From: an uncultured Sinobacteraceae bacterium
GTDB lineage: Bacteria > Pseudomonadota > Gammaproteobacteria > Nevskiales > Nevskiaceae
Direction of reading: 5' to 3'
DNA length: 64,000 nucleotides
NCBI GenBank assembly: GCA_903822975.1
Contig: CAIJRD010000004.1
Location: 27,852-91,851, forward strand
In this document: one piece after another, positions 53,244 to 64,000 of the stretch
Layout of the letters: each line of letters begins with the position of its first letter
How positions within the stretch are numbered: the stretch's first letter is position 1
Made by a program: the position numbers and the translations under genes
The notes under the pieces: model-generated
What the model saw: only the letters and a program-made list of their open reading frames with translations
What the model was told of the DNA's origin: nothing
Databases searched by the model: none

Positions 53244-53804
53244 CTAGCCGACGACGTCCGTGCGCGCGGCAGCTTGCTCTAGAAAGGTGCGAGCAAACGC
53301 GGCCAGATTCGGATAAACCTCCAGATCGTCCGCAGAATGCGCTTTTTTGGTGCGCTCACCGTTGCCGGTAAGCACCAAAACCGGACGCGCGCCGGCCGCC
53401 GCAGCCGCCTGGAGATCGCCACTCGAATCGCCCACGAACGGCACGCCTTGCAGTGACACGCCGAGGCGCTGCGACAGATCCCGCAGCATGCCGGGCGCGG
53501 GCTTGCGCATCTGCGTGGCATTTTCCGGCGTTTCCGGCGCGTATTCGATGCCGTCGATGCGGCCGCCCAGCTCCGCCAGCGCGCGCTGCAGACGATCGTG
53601 AATCGCGAACAGCGCATCGTAGTCGAGCAGTCCGCGCCCAATTCCCGATTGATTGCTGGCGATATAGACGTGGTAACCGGCGCGGCACAGTTGTGCAATC
53701 GCTTCGAGGCTGCCGGGAATCGGATGCCATTCGGCCACTGATTTGATGAACGCGTCCGAGTCCTCGTTGATGACGCCGTCGCGATCGAGAATCACCAGCT
53801 TCAT
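53244..53804 (-). CDS. gmhB: D-glycero-D-manno-heptose 1,7-bisphosphate 7-phosphatase, zinc-loop-less form
   Basis: 186 residues, GGGAG eight bases before the ATG at 53804. HAD phosphatase: catalytic DRDGVIN at 8-14, SNQSGIGRG, KPAPGML with the lysine, and FVGDSSGDLQAAAAAGARPV. GmhB makes the heptose 1-phosphate for LPS core synthesis. The zinc loop normally reads C-P-H ... C-x-C-R-K-P; here those places are A89, E91, T97 and M99, with no cysteine. The fold is otherwise complete, so it is probably active without zinc, or has a related sugar-phosphate substrate. Last gene after glyS, 98 bp downstream. Confidence 0.9.
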   Translation of the reverse strand: MKLVILDRDGVINEDSDAFIKSVAEWHPIPGSLEAIAQLCRAGYHVYIASNQSGIGRGLLDYDALFAIHDRLQRALAELGGRIDGIEYAPETPENATQMRKPAPGMLRDLSQRLGVSLQGVPFVGDSSGDLQAAAAAGARPVLVLTGNGERTKKAHSADDLEVYPNLAAFARTFLEQAAARTDVVG

Positions 53805-53902
53805 CGTTCGGCTCCCTGAACCTCTAACGACGCCACGCGAGCCCGGCGGGTCGTTGCGAGGCAATCATCAAGTTTGCGATCCGGTTGCGCATGGCGCGTC
53901 CG

Positions 53903-56011
53903 CTACCCGGGAAGTAGCGACAAGTCGGCAACCGCCCGGCAGAGGTCATCGAGGCGGGCCAGTAGCGCCAGCCGGTTCGCACGGACCGCCGGATCGTCGG
54001 CCATGACCATCACCGCGGCGAAGAAGCTGTCCACCGGTTCCTTGAGTGCGGCCAGCGCGGACAGAACGCCGGCGTAGTCGCCGGCTGCGAGCTTCGGCTG
54101 CACGGCCGCTTCGCTCAGTTGGATCTGCTTCAACAAGACCGCTTCGGCCTCGACCTCGAAACGCGCGGCGTCGATTTCGGCAACGACCGATCCGCCGGCC
54201 TGTTTGAGAATGTTGCGGGCACGTTTGTCGGCGGCGGCCAGCGAGGCGGCGGCGGGCGTGCCGGCAAAGTCGCGGATCGCATCCAGACGACACACGAAAT
54301 CGAGCGGCTGCGAAGTGCCGAGTGCGCGTACCGCTTCGAACTGTTCCGGCGTCGCGCCGCGATCGATGCAGTAGCCGCGCAGGCGCTCGACGATGAAATT
54401 CCAGGCATCGTCGACATTGCTGTCCTTGGCCGCGGCCACGGGCTGTGCATCCCATGCCACTTGCAGCAGCGCTTGCAGATTGAGCCGCAACTCGCCTTCG
54501 ATGACGATGCGCAGCACGCCCAGCGCTGCACGGCGCAGTGCGTAGGGATCTTTGCTGGCGGTGGGTTTCTGGCCGATCTTGAAGATGCCCGCCAGCGTAT
54601 CGAGCTTGTCGGCAAGTGCGACGAGACGGCCTTGCAGCGTCGAGGGAATCGGACCGCCGGCCTGCGTGGGGCGGTAATGTTCGGCGATGGCGGTCGCGAC
54701 ACTTTCCCGCTGCCCGCTCGCAATCGCGTAGTAGCCGCCCATGAGCCCCTGCAACTCGGGAAACTCGTACACCATCTTCGTGACGAGATCGCATTTGCTC
54801 AGGTCGACGGCGGAGCGCACATCGCCCTTGAGCGTGTCGTCGAGTTCGAGACGATCACCGATTGTTCGTGCGAGTTGGTCGATGCGCGCGACCTTCTGAT
54901 AGACCGTTCCCAAATCCTTCTGATAAGTCGTCGCCTTGAGCTTTTCGAGATTCGCCTGCAGCGATGCCTTCCGATCCTGCTCCCAAAAAAATAGCGCGTC
55001 GCTCAGGCGTGGCCGTACCACGCGTTCGTTGCCGGCGATGACCTGTGCCGGATCGCTCGATTGAATGTTGGCGATGGTGATGAAGGCCGGCTTCAAATAA
55101 CCCGCTTCCGACTTCATCTGGCCCGCGACGCTGGGTGAATCGCTGAACACCGTGAAATAGCGCTGATTGGTTTCCACCGTTGCGACGATGACTTCCGGCG
55201 GCAGTTGCAGGAAGCGCGTTTCGATGGCGCCGGAGATGACCACCGGCCACTCGACCAGTGCGGCAACTTCGTCGAGCAGTGCTTCGTTGATGCGCGCGGT
55301 GCCGCCGAGTCGCGCGGCTTCCGACTCGACCTGTGCGCGGATCGCCTGCTTGCGCGTGGCGACATCCGCCTCGACATGCGCTGCGCGCAGCTTTGCCGCG
55401 TAGTCCGCCGGCGAGGACAAGGTGATCGCGGCGGGCGCGTGAAAGCGGTGGCCGTAGGTGATGCGGCCGGCGTCGATGCCGAAGCGGCGCAGCGGCACAA
55501 TCTCGCTGCCCAACAGCGCCAGCAGCCACTGCACCGGACGCACGAAGGTTTCTTCGCCGTCGCCCCAGCGCATGCGCTTGGGCACCAGCGTGTCCATGCG
55601 CTTCAAGGCTTCTTCGAAGATCTCCGGCAGCAGTTCAGCGGTGGCGCGGCCGGCGACGCTGCGCGAGAAATGCAGCTTGCCGTCCTTCTGACCGATCTCG
55701 GCGAAGTCCACGCCGCACTTCTTGGCAAATCCCAGTGCAGCAGGTGTGGGCTGACCATCCTTGAGCGCGACATTGAGCGCGGGGCCGCTTTGTTCAATGG
55801 CTTGATCCGGCTGACGCGCCGGAACGCTGGCGATCTGCACCGCAATGCGACGCGGCGTGGCGTAGACCGTGGCGTTACCGGTGGCCAGGCCTCGTGCGCG
55901 GAGGCCATCGGCGATGCCAGCGGCAAGTGCTTCGGCTAACGGCGACACGTATCGCGCCGGCAGGTCTTCGCAGCCGATCTCGATGAGCAGGTCTTGCGTC
56001 TGATTATTCAT
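53903..56011 (-). CDS. glyS: glycyl-tRNA synthetase beta subunit
   Basis: 702 residues from the ATG at 56011. LLIEIGCEDLPARYV at the start, ATPRRIAVQI, RFVRPVQWLLAL-type block (ETFVRPVQWLLALLG), VETNQRYFTVF, RVVRPRLSDALFFWEQDR, the HD-like region VDLSKCDLVTKMVYEFPELQGLMGGYYA and KDPYALRRAALGVLRI. The beta subunit binds tRNA-Gly in the alpha2beta2 enzyme. It starts 8 bp after the GST gene, which separates it from glyQ. Confidence 0.96.
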   Translation of the reverse strand: MNNQTQDLLIEIGCEDLPARYVSPLAEALAAGIADGLRARGLATGNATVYATPRRIAVQIASVPARQPDQAIEQSGPALNVALKDGQPTPAALGFAKKCGVDFAEIGQKDGKLHFSRSVAGRATAELLPEIFEEALKRMDTLVPKRMRWGDGEETFVRPVQWLLALLGSEIVPLRRFGIDAGRITYGHRFHAPAAITLSSPADYAAKLRAAHVEADVATRKQAIRAQVESEAARLGGTARINEALLDEVAALVEWPVVISGAIETRFLQLPPEVIVATVETNQRYFTVFSDSPSVAGQMKSEAGYLKPAFITIANIQSSDPAQVIAGNERVVRPRLSDALFFWEQDRKASLQANLEKLKATTYQKDLGTVYQKVARIDQLARTIGDRLELDDTLKGDVRSAVDLSKCDLVTKMVYEFPELQGLMGGYYAIASGQRESVATAIAEHYRPTQAGGPIPSTLQGRLVALADKLDTLAGIFKIGQKPTASKDPYALRRAALGVLRIVIEGELRLNLQALLQVAWDAQPVAAAKDSNVDDAWNFIVERLRGYCIDRGATPEQFEAVRALGTSQPLDFVCRLDAIRDFAGTPAAASLAAADKRARNILKQAGGSVVAEIDAARFEVEAEAVLLKQIQLSEAAVQPKLAAGDYAGVLSALAALKEPVDSFFAAVMVMADDPAVRANRLALLARLDDLCRAVADLSLLPG

Positions 56012-56019
56012 GGACTGAT

Positions 56020-56648
56020 TCAGGCCGCCGGCGTCGGCGTATGGAATTCGGCGCGTACGGCCTGGAATGCGGGCAGCGCCTCGCAGCGTGCGGCGAGTGC
56101 AGCCAGATGCGGATACGCTGCGGCGTCCAGCTTCAAGGCATCGCGGGCGAAGCTGAACACGCAGGTGGCAGTGATATCGGCCTGGCCGATCTGCTCGCCG
56201 ATCAGCCAAGATCCGGCGCGCGCTGCGCAGGCACGTTCTAACTCGGCAAAGCCGCCCTGCACCTGCGTGCGACAGCGGTCCAGCCAGGGCTCGTGCTGCT
56301 TGTCGGCCGGGCGAAACACCCGTTCGTAGATCTGCAGCACCGACTTCTCCGCCGCGCCGATCGCGATCGCCATCAGTTGCAAGGCGTTGCGACGTGCCAG
56401 TCCGGTCGCGGCTAGGAGCCTGCGCTCGCCGGCGGCTTCGTCGATCCAGTCGAGAATGGCTGCGGACTCGACCAGCGCGGTGCCGTCATCCAGCACCAGC
56501 GTCGGCACGCGGCCCAGCGGGTTGTAGGCGCGGATGCGATCGAAATCTGCGCCGACCGACCAGTTGCGATGCTCGTAGTCCATGCCCACCAAGCGCATGG
56601 AAACGGCGACGCGGCGTACGAACGGCGAATCGAACATGCCGATGAGGA

Positions 56649-56652
<4 letters not shown>
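56020..56652 (-). CDS. glutathione S-transferase between glyQ and glyS
   Basis: 210 residues. Thioredoxin-like domain [28 protein letters not shown] with the active-site serine in [36 protein letters not shown], and a helical domain with [21 protein letters not shown]. Start overlaps the glyQ stop (ATGA) and its stop is 8 bp before glyS, so it is translated as part of the glycyl-tRNA synthetase operon. The reason for this placement is unknown. Confidence 0.92.
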
Positions 56653-57545
<893 letters not shown>

Positions 57546-57749
57546 TGGCGCGGGATCGGTAGCCGGTTTTTGGCGCGCAAGTATAGCTAAGCGTGCGGAC
57601 CGTCTTGACCACACCTTAAAGGTGGCTTAACGCCATCGCAGCGGCAAGATACGCGTGTTAGCCTCGCCGCGCGCCGGCCGGGTAAGGGGATTTAGTCGAT
57701 GGCTGCGCGCAGCATCAGAGCTAACTATTTTAACTTTGGAGACCGCACC

Positions 57750-58025
57750 ATGATCCGCAAGACTCTCGCTGCACTCGCACTCGCCGCCGCCATGATTCCG
57801 GCTGCCTACGCCGCACCTTCCGACACCCCGGCAGCGCCGACCACCGAAGCCGCGCCGGCCGCAGCACCGACCAGCAAGCCGGGCGCCGTCAAGGCCAAGC
57901 ATGCGCCGAGCGCCAAGCAAACGGCCCAGCGCGCCAAGATGAAGAGCTGCAATGCCGACGCCAAGACCAAGGGTCTGAAGGGCGCCGACCGCAAGAGCTT
58001 TATGAGCACCTGCCTGAAGGGCTAA
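57750..58025 (+). CDS. exported PsiF-repeat small protein
   Basis: 91 residues, GGAG before the ATG. Signal peptide MIRKTLAALALAAAMIPAAYA, an alanine/proline linker, and one PsiF repeat: QRAKMKSCNADAKTKGLKG then DRKSFMSTCLKG with two cysteines likely in a disulfide. E. coli PsiF is phosphate-starvation induced; no Pho box was found here, so regulation is unknown. Ends at a rho-independent terminator. Confidence 0.9.
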   Translation: MIRKTLAALALAAAMIPAAYAAPSDTPAAPTTEAAPAAAPTSKPGAVKAKHAPSAKQTAQRAKMKSCNADAKTKGLKGADRKSFMSTCLKG

Positions 58026-58045
58026 GCTTTAGCCGCGCTGTCCCG

Positions 58046-58081
58046 ACCCCGCTCGCGCGCCACGCTTGCGGGGTTTTTTTT
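58046..58081 (+). terminator. rho-independent terminator after the PsiF-like gene
   Basis: CCCCGC (58047-58052) pairs with GCGGGG (58068-58073) around an imperfect inner stem, followed by eight T. Confidence 0.88.
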
Positions 58082-58112
58082 CGCCAGTGTGCGTGCCAGA
58101 CCGGACTATCGA

Positions 58113-58128
58113 TGGCACGTTTGCTGCT
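58113..58128 (+). promoter_or_regulatory. sigma-54 promoter of glnA
   Basis: TGGCACGTTTGCTGCT fits the -24/-12 consensus TGGCACG-N4-TTGCW with one mismatch; GG and GC are exactly 10 bp apart. Transcription would start near 58139, giving a 50-nt leader. With ntrB-ntrC downstream in the window, NtrC control of glnA is expected; I could not assign the NtrC sites with confidence. Confidence 0.8.
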
Positions 58129-58191
58129 TAAATCACCCGCCGCGGCGACCCTCGTCGCGCGTACATAACATCACCCTCGCAGGAGACCCCC

Positions 58192-59601
<1,410 letters not shown>

Positions 59602-59620
59602 TCGTCTTTCGACGAGAACC

Positions 59621-59651
59621 AAGCGCCCCGAGCGATCGGGGCGCTTTTTTT
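59621..59651 (+). terminator. rho-independent terminator of glnA
   Basis: 10-bp perfect stem AAGCGCCCCG/CGGGGCGCTT, loop AGCGAT, then seven T. Starts 20 bp after the glnA stop. Confidence 0.94.
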
Positions 59652-59794
59652 ATGGGCGGCACTTGGGTCAGCGTCTCAATCGATGCGTCAGTCGGCGTTC
59701 GTCGGCGTTGGTCGACGTTCGAGGTGGCCGGCTTGCAGCGGGCCGTCGTACTCAAGCGATGTGCGGCGCGTGCCCGGTGTCCAACGAAGCCGAG

Positions 59795-60658
59795 TCAGCC
59801 GAGCACGTCGATCGCAAATCGACGCGTGGGCTGCACGATTTCGCGCTGCGCGGCCACCAGCGGCAGGTCGCGCGCACCTGCCTCAGTCTGTTGCAGCAAG
59901 CCGTAAAGACTGGCGACGGCGTGTTCGAGTGCCTGCGGCAACTCTGCGCCGCGCAGGCGCGCACCCAGCAGGACCGCGGAAAACACATCACCCATGCCGT
60001 TCGGCAACGGCTGCAGATCGATGTACGGCGTCTGCACGCGCCAGGCTTGCGTCGCGGTAACCGCGAGCGTGGCCAGCCCGGCGCCGGAGACGTCCGCGGT
60101 GCGCAGACTGGTGATCACCACCGCCTGCAACCGGGTATTTGCAATCAGTCGGCGCGCAGCGTGTACGGCGTCTTCGGTCGAGTGCAGGCTGTGTCCACAA
60201 AGCCACTCGAATTCGAACTGGTTGGGCGTGATCAGATCCGCCGCCGGCAATGCGGTATCGCGCAGGAACGCTGGGATCGCCGGGCGCACGAACAGGCCGC
60301 GACCGACATCGCCCATCACCGGATCGCACAGGTAGATCGCCGCCGGGTGGGCCTGCTTGACCTGCGCAACCGCGTCGACGATGGCCTCGCCGATCGACGC
60401 GTCACCGAGATAGCCCGACAGCACCGCCGCACAGCGTGACAACACTCCGCGCTCGCCGAGTCCCAGCAGAACCTCGCGAATGTGGTCGGCACCGAACACC
60501 TGGCCGCGAAACGCGCCGTAGCCGGTATGGTTGGAGAACTGCACGGTATGAACGGCGACCGCCTCGATGCCCAGGCATTGCAGCGGGAAGACGGCGGCGG
60601 CGTTACCAACATGACCGTAGGCGACGTGCGACTGGATCGAGAGCACCAACGGCGTCAT
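59795..60658 (-). CDS. pdxY: pyridoxal kinase PdxY-like
   Basis: 287 residues, PdxY length. LSIQSHVAYGHVGNAAAVFPLQCLGIE, VQFSNHTGYG, VLSGYLGDASIGEAI, YLCDPVMGDVGRGLFV and ITPNQFEFEWLCG match the ribokinase-like pyridoxal kinases; the anion-hole block is PNGMGDVFSAVLLG with the catalytic aspartate. Phosphorylates pyridoxal in the vitamin B6 salvage path. Divergent from the DUF4124 gene and convergent with glnA. Confidence 0.93.
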   Translation of the reverse strand: MTPLVLSIQSHVAYGHVGNAAAVFPLQCLGIEAVAVHTVQFSNHTGYGAFRGQVFGADHIREVLLGLGERGVLSRCAAVLSGYLGDASIGEAIVDAVAQVKQAHPAAIYLCDPVMGDVGRGLFVRPAIPAFLRDTALPAADLITPNQFEFEWLCGHSLHSTEDAVHAARRLIANTRLQAVVITSLRTADVSGAGLATLAVTATQAWRVQTPYIDLQPLPNGMGDVFSAVLLGARLRGAELPQALEHAVASLYGLLQQTEAGARDLPLVAAQREIVQPTRRFAIDVLG

Positions 60659-60801
60659 GGGCAGGGCGTAAGCAAGGTCAGCGCAACACGGCGCCGGCGC
60701 TATTCTGTCCGAATCGCGTAGCCGCGCGTCGGTCGCGCGGCATCAACCGCTGGCACCGTGGCGCCGTTGCCGACCACCGGATCGCAGGCTATCGTGCCGC
60801 G

Positions 60802-61293
60802 ATGCGCGAACTCACCCTGCTGAGCCTGTTGCTTGCCACCACCGTGCACGCGGAAGTCTTCCGCTGGACGGACAAGGATGGCGTGGTCCATTACGCCGAC
60901 AAGCCGCTGGCGCCGGAAGCCAAACCAGCGAGCTTGCCACCGCTGCAGACCTATCAAGCGGGCTCGCCGCCGCCTTTGATTGACACGAAACCGGCCGCGG
61001 CCGCCAAGCCCGCCATCGCGATCAGCACGCCGGGCGACAACGACAAACTCGCCGCCAACGACGGTCGTCTGACCATCGAGGTCGCCGCCAACCCCGCCAG
61101 CGGTCAGGGCGTGGTGTATTACCTCGACGGCCGCCCGCAAAATCCGACACCGACGCCGTCAACCGCGCTGCTGCTGGAAAAAGTCGCGCCGGGCACGCAC
61201 ACGCTGGATGCCGCTCTGGTTGATGCGACCGGCCACGAGGTGGCGCGGGCGGCCAGCGTTAGAATTCAGGTGACGCCGTCGCAACATCGGTAA
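60802..61293 (+). CDS. exported DUF4124-domain protein
   Basis: 163 residues. Signal peptide MRELTLLSLLLATTVHAE, then the DUF4124 motif VFRWTDKDGVVHYADKPLAPEAKP, a proline-rich linker and a beta-sandwich-like C-terminal part (LTIEVAANPASGQGVVYYLDGRPQN). The family is periplasmic, of unknown function. It sits directly before ntrB, a linkage I recall in related gammaproteobacteria. Confidence 0.88.
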   Translation: MRELTLLSLLLATTVHAEVFRWTDKDGVVHYADKPLAPEAKPASLPPLQTYQAGSPPPLIDTKPAAAAKPAIAISTPGDNDKLAANDGRLTIEVAANPASGQGVVYYLDGRPQNPTPTPSTALLLEKVAPGTHTLDAALVDATGHEVARAASVRIQVTPSQHR

Positions 61294-61347
61294 CACACTG
61301 CATCAGTGCCACCCGCGCGTGGCTTACATCTTGCGGGAATCAGCGCA

Positions 61348-62436
61348 ATGAAATTTCCCAGTCTGAAACGCGTCGCTCCGGCGGCGGTTCTGGACGGCCT
61401 CACCACTGCTGTGATCGCGCTGGATCACGCGTTGCGCGTGGCCTATCTGAATTCTGCGGGCGAGACGCTATTCAGCGTCAGTCGCCGGCATGCGTTCGGC
61501 CAGCCGCTGGCGCAGGCGATCCCGCACTTCGGCGCGCTCGAATCCCGGCTACGCGATGCGCTCGACACCGGCAGCGGCTTCATCGAACGCGAGCTGCGTC
61601 TACGCCGCAGCGGCGACGAGTCGATCACCATCGACTGTACGGTGACACCCGCGCAGCTGCCCGGCGCGGGGCTGCTGCTGGAGATGCTGCCGGTCGACCG
61701 CCACATGCGCATTTCGCGTGACGAATTGCTGCTCGCGCAGCATGAGGTCAGCCGCGAACTGATTCGCGGGCTGGCCCACGAAATCAAGAATCCGCTCGGC
61801 GGCATCCGCGGCGCCGCACAGCTGCTGGAAGCCGAGTTCCCGGACTCCGAGCATCGCGAATACACCCGCGTGATCATTCGCGAGGCGGATCGGCTGAAGA
61901 ATCTGGTCAACCGCATGCTGGGGCCGAACAAGATGCCGCAGATGGCCACCGTCAATGTGCACGAGGTGGTCGAGCATGTGCGTCAGCTGCTGGAAGCCGA
62001 GGCAAGCAGCGCCGTGCTGGTGACGCGCGACTACGATCCCAGCATTCCCGAAGTCACCGCTGATCGCGAACAGCTGATCCAGGCGCTACTGAATATCGCG
62101 CGCAATGCGCTGCAGGCCCTGCCCGAGCAGCGCGGCATCATTGTGCTTCGCACGCGTACGCGCCGGCAGATCACCATCGGCGGCCAGCGCCATCGGCTGG
62201 TGGTACAGATCGACATCGAGGACAACGGCACCGGAATCCCCGAGCCGATGCTCGAACGAATTTTCTTCCCAATGGTCACCACGCGAGCCGAAGGCACCGG
62301 ACTTGGCCTGCCGATTGCTCAGTATCTGATACACGCACACGGCGGTCTGGTGGAATGCACTTCGCGTCCCGGCTGTACCGTGTTCACAATCTATCTTCCG
62401 CTTGAGTCCGATGACCGCCGTAAAACCAATCACTGA
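61348..62436 (+). CDS. ntrB: nitrogen-regulation sensor kinase/phosphatase NtrB
   Basis: 362 residues from the ATG at 61348. PAS domain near 15-120 (VIALDHALRVAYLNSAGETLF), phospho-acceptor H144 in GLAHEIKNPLGGIRGAAQLL, N box ALLNIARNALQAL, G boxes DNGTGIP and EGTGLGLPIAQYLIHAHGG. A soluble kinase that phosphorylates NtrC at low nitrogen and is switched to phosphatase by PII. Overlaps ntrC by 26 bp. Confidence 0.96.
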   Translation: MKFPSLKRVAPAAVLDGLTTAVIALDHALRVAYLNSAGETLFSVSRRHAFGQPLAQAIPHFGALESRLRDALDTGSGFIERELRLRRSGDESITIDCTVTPAQLPGAGLLLEMLPVDRHMRISRDELLLAQHEVSRELIRGLAHEIKNPLGGIRGAAQLLEAEFPDSEHREYTRVIIREADRLKNLVNRMLGPNKMPQMATVNVHEVVEHVRQLLEAEASSAVLVTRDYDPSIPEVTADREQLIQALLNIARNALQALPEQRGIIVLRTRTRRQITIGGQRHRLVVQIDIEDNGTGIPEPMLERIFFPMVTTRAEGTGLGLPIAQYLIHAHGGLVECTSRPGCTVFTIYLPLESDDRRKTNH

Positions 62437-63895
62437 GCCCCAGATCGAGGCTTGGATCGTCGACGACGATGAATCCATCCGCTGGGTGCTGGAAAAAGCC
62501 CTGTTGCGCGAAGGCATGCTGGTGCAAACCTTCCCTGGCTCCGCCGAGCTTTTGGATGCGCTGCAAGACGCCACGCCCGATGTGCTGATTTCGGATCTGC
62601 GCATGCCCGGCGTCGGCGGCCTCGAATTGATGGAGCGCGTGCGCGCGGCCAAGCCCGACCTGCCGGTGATCATCATCACCGCGCATTCGGACCTGGACGC
62701 CGCAGTCGCCTCGTTCAAGGGCGGCGCCTTCGAATACCTGCCAAAACCGTTCGATCTCGAAGGTGTGGCCACGCTGGTGCGTCGCGCGGCGGCCAAACGC
62801 AGCGCACCGGCACTGCTGCCGAGCCCGGCGAAGCGGGCGGCCATCATCGGCGAAGCCCCGGCGATGCAGGAGGTGTTCCGCGCGATCGGGCGCCTCGCGC
62901 AGAGCCCGATCACCGTGCTGGTCACCGGCGAGTCCGGCACCGGCAAGGAATTGATCGCCAGCGCGCTGCATACCACCAGTCCGCGCGCGTCGAAGCCATT
63001 CATCGCGATCAACACCGCGGCGATTCCAAAAGATCTGCTCGAGTCCGAGTTCTTCGGCCACGAACGCGGTGCTTTTACCGGCGCGCAGATGCAGCGCAAG
63101 GGTCGCTTCGAACAAGCCGACGGCGGCACGCTGTTCCTCGACGAAATCGGCGACATGCCGTTCGATCTGCAGACCCGCCTGCTGCGTGTGCTGCAAGACG
63201 GCCAGTTCTTCCGCGTCGGCGGCGTTTCGCCGATTACGGTCGACGTTCGCATCATCGCAGCGACGCATCAGGATCTCGAAAAGCTGGTGCAGCAGGGCCG
63301 CTTCCGCGAAGATCTTTATCACCGCATCAACGTCATTCGCGTGCGCGTACCGCCACTGCGCGAACGCAAGCTCGACGTGCCGCTACTGCTGAAGCACTTT
63401 CTCGAGAGTGCTGCGAAGGAACTCAACACCGACGCCAAGCGCCTGCAGCCGGACGTGCTCGAACAGCTGACTGCATACGACTGGCCCGGCAATGTGCGCC
63501 AGCTCGAAAACATCTGCCGCTGGCTGACCGTGATGGCACCGGGCGCCGATGTGCACCTGATCGACCTGCCGCCGGAATTGCGCGGCGCCGCCAGCAGCGA
63601 GCCGGTGCCCGCCGCACCCGCGCCCGCAAGCAGCAGCGAAGCACCGGTCGAGGCGCGCATCGCCGTCGCACCCGCAAGTGTTGATTGGGATGCGCTGCTG
63701 CGCGAGTGGGCGACCAAACACCTCGCCGCCGGCGAAGACGATCTGCTCGGGCAGGCGCTGCCGCAATTCGAGCGCGTGCTGATCGAAACCGCCTTGGCCG
63801 CCTGCAAGGGCCAGCGTCAGGACGCCGCGCGGCGACTCGGTTGGGGCCGCAATACGCTCACGCGCAAGATCAAAGATCTCGGCATCGAGGATTAA
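62411..63895 (+). CDS. ntrC: nitrogen-regulation response regulator NtrC
   Basis: 494 residues from the ATG at 62411. Receiver domain with D62 (VLISDLRMPG) as phosphoryl acceptor, AAA+ domain with Walker A GESGTGKE, the sigma-54 contact loop GHERGAFTGA, Walker B GGTLFLDEIGDMP and sensor II NVRQLENICRW, then a proline/alanine linker and a Fis-type helix-turn-helix ACKGQRQDAARRLGWGRNTLTRKIK. Activates sigma-54 promoters such as the one before glnA. Confidence 0.97.
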   Translation: MTAVKPITEPQIEAWIVDDDESIRWVLEKALLREGMLVQTFPGSAELLDALQDATPDVLISDLRMPGVGGLELMERVRAAKPDLPVIIITAHSDLDAAVASFKGGAFEYLPKPFDLEGVATLVRRAAAKRSAPALLPSPAKRAAIIGEAPAMQEVFRAIGRLAQSPITVLVTGESGTGKELIASALHTTSPRASKPFIAINTAAIPKDLLESEFFGHERGAFTGAQMQRKGRFEQADGGTLFLDEIGDMPFDLQTRLLRVLQDGQFFRVGGVSPITVDVRIIAATHQDLEKLVQQGRFREDLYHRINVIRVRVPPLRERKLDVPLLLKHFLESAAKELNTDAKRLQPDVLEQLTAYDWPGNVRQLENICRWLTVMAPGADVHLIDLPPELRGAASSEPVPAAPAPASSSEAPVEARIAVAPASVDWDALLREWATKHLAAGEDDLLGQALPQFERVLIETALAACKGQRQDAARRLGWGRNTLTRKIKDLGIED

Positions 63896-63919
63896 GCCTG
63901 CTCACTACCGAGCAGGCTT
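63894..63919 (+). terminator. hairpin at the ntrC stop
   Basis: 10-bp perfect stem AAGCCTGCTC/GAGCAGGCTT, loop ACTACC. It begins at the ntrC stop codon; no T-run beyond TT follows, so it is a weak terminator. A second hairpin CCTTGACCG/CGGTCAAGG lies at 63947-63967. Confidence 0.6.
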
Positions 63920-63971
63920 CGGCGCCGCGTATTCCTGAAGTCTGAACCTTGACCGTGCCGGTCAAGGCGGG

Positions 63972-64000
63972 CTGACGCGCAAGATCAAAGATCTCGGCAT
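63972..64000 (+). repeat. duplicate of the ntrC 3' end, cut by window edge
   Basis: The last 29 bases repeat 63857-63885 with one mismatch (C to G at the third base) and again read LTRKIKDLG. The bases before both copies differ. The copy continues past the window, so its extent is unknown. Confidence 0.9.

Noticed and set aside
53903..56209. 66-codon upstream extension of glyS
   Set aside because: Overlaps the GST gene out of frame; family homology begins at MNNQTQDLLIEIG.

Overview
The window is a 64 kb stretch of a high-GC, gene-dense chromosome. Gene content and order suggest a gammaproteobacterium near the Xanthomonadales/Rhodanobacteraceae: tsaD divergent from rpsU-yqeY-dnaG-rpoD, a two-subunit glycyl-tRNA synthetase next to gmhB, ppk facing ppx, glnA-DUF4124-ntrB-ntrC, purT, typA and a LysE/ArgO exporter. 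This placement is inferred from gene order and protein style; there is no rRNA gene to confirm it. I found no phage, insertion sequence, CRISPR array or tRNA gene.

Layout. 1-2.6 kb (minus): a RimK-like ATP-grasp ligase cut by the window edge, and an alpha/beta hydrolase. 2.9-9.6 kb (minus): one operon for an isoquinoline-oxidoreductase-type molybdenum hydroxylase (iorA, iorB) with its maturation genes: XdhC split in two, a molybdopterin-binding/MocA-like fusion and a NifU/IscU-like protein; a small 2Fe-2S ferredoxin-like gene follows. 9.8-12.3 kb: LysE/ArgO exporter and typA. 12.9-19.7 kb (plus): a TonB-dependent receptor, then aauB-mauE-mauD-aauA for a TTQ amine dehydrogenase of aromatic-amine type, then two c-type cytochromes. 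20.1-29.2 kb: Fpg/Nei-like glycosylase, pirin, an exported PHB-depolymerase-like esterase, Uup ABC-F ATPase, an RBBP9-like hydrolase and a DeaD/CsdA helicase with a hairpin-rich leader. 29.5-37.2 kb: GH79-like lipoprotein, enoyl-CoA hydratase, YbjQ, a DapA-family lyase, purT, pyruvate kinase and a glycerophosphodiester phosphodiesterase. 37.2-40.2 kb: a MerR regulator and two paralogous diiron-type metal-dependent hydrolases that share an operator-like element. 40.5-46.8 kb: GST, PEBP protein, ppk (with a Pho-box-like site), ppx and two cytochromes c. 46.9-57.5 kb: rpoD, dnaG, yqeY, rpsU, tsaD, folB, gmhB, and glyQ-GST-glyS. 57.7-64 kb: PsiF-like protein, glnA with a sigma-54 promoter, pdxY, DUF4124 protein, ntrB and ntrC.

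Points that stand out: DnaG has lost three of its four zinc ligands; GmhB lacks its zinc loop; a GST gene sits between glyQ and glyS; the amine dehydrogenase cluster carries a TonB receptor and cytochromes but no visible MauG or blue-copper gene; two hydrolase paralogs share an inverted repeat at their predicted transcription starts; and short tandem repeats, often of 12 bp, lie in several gene-edge or intergenic positions.
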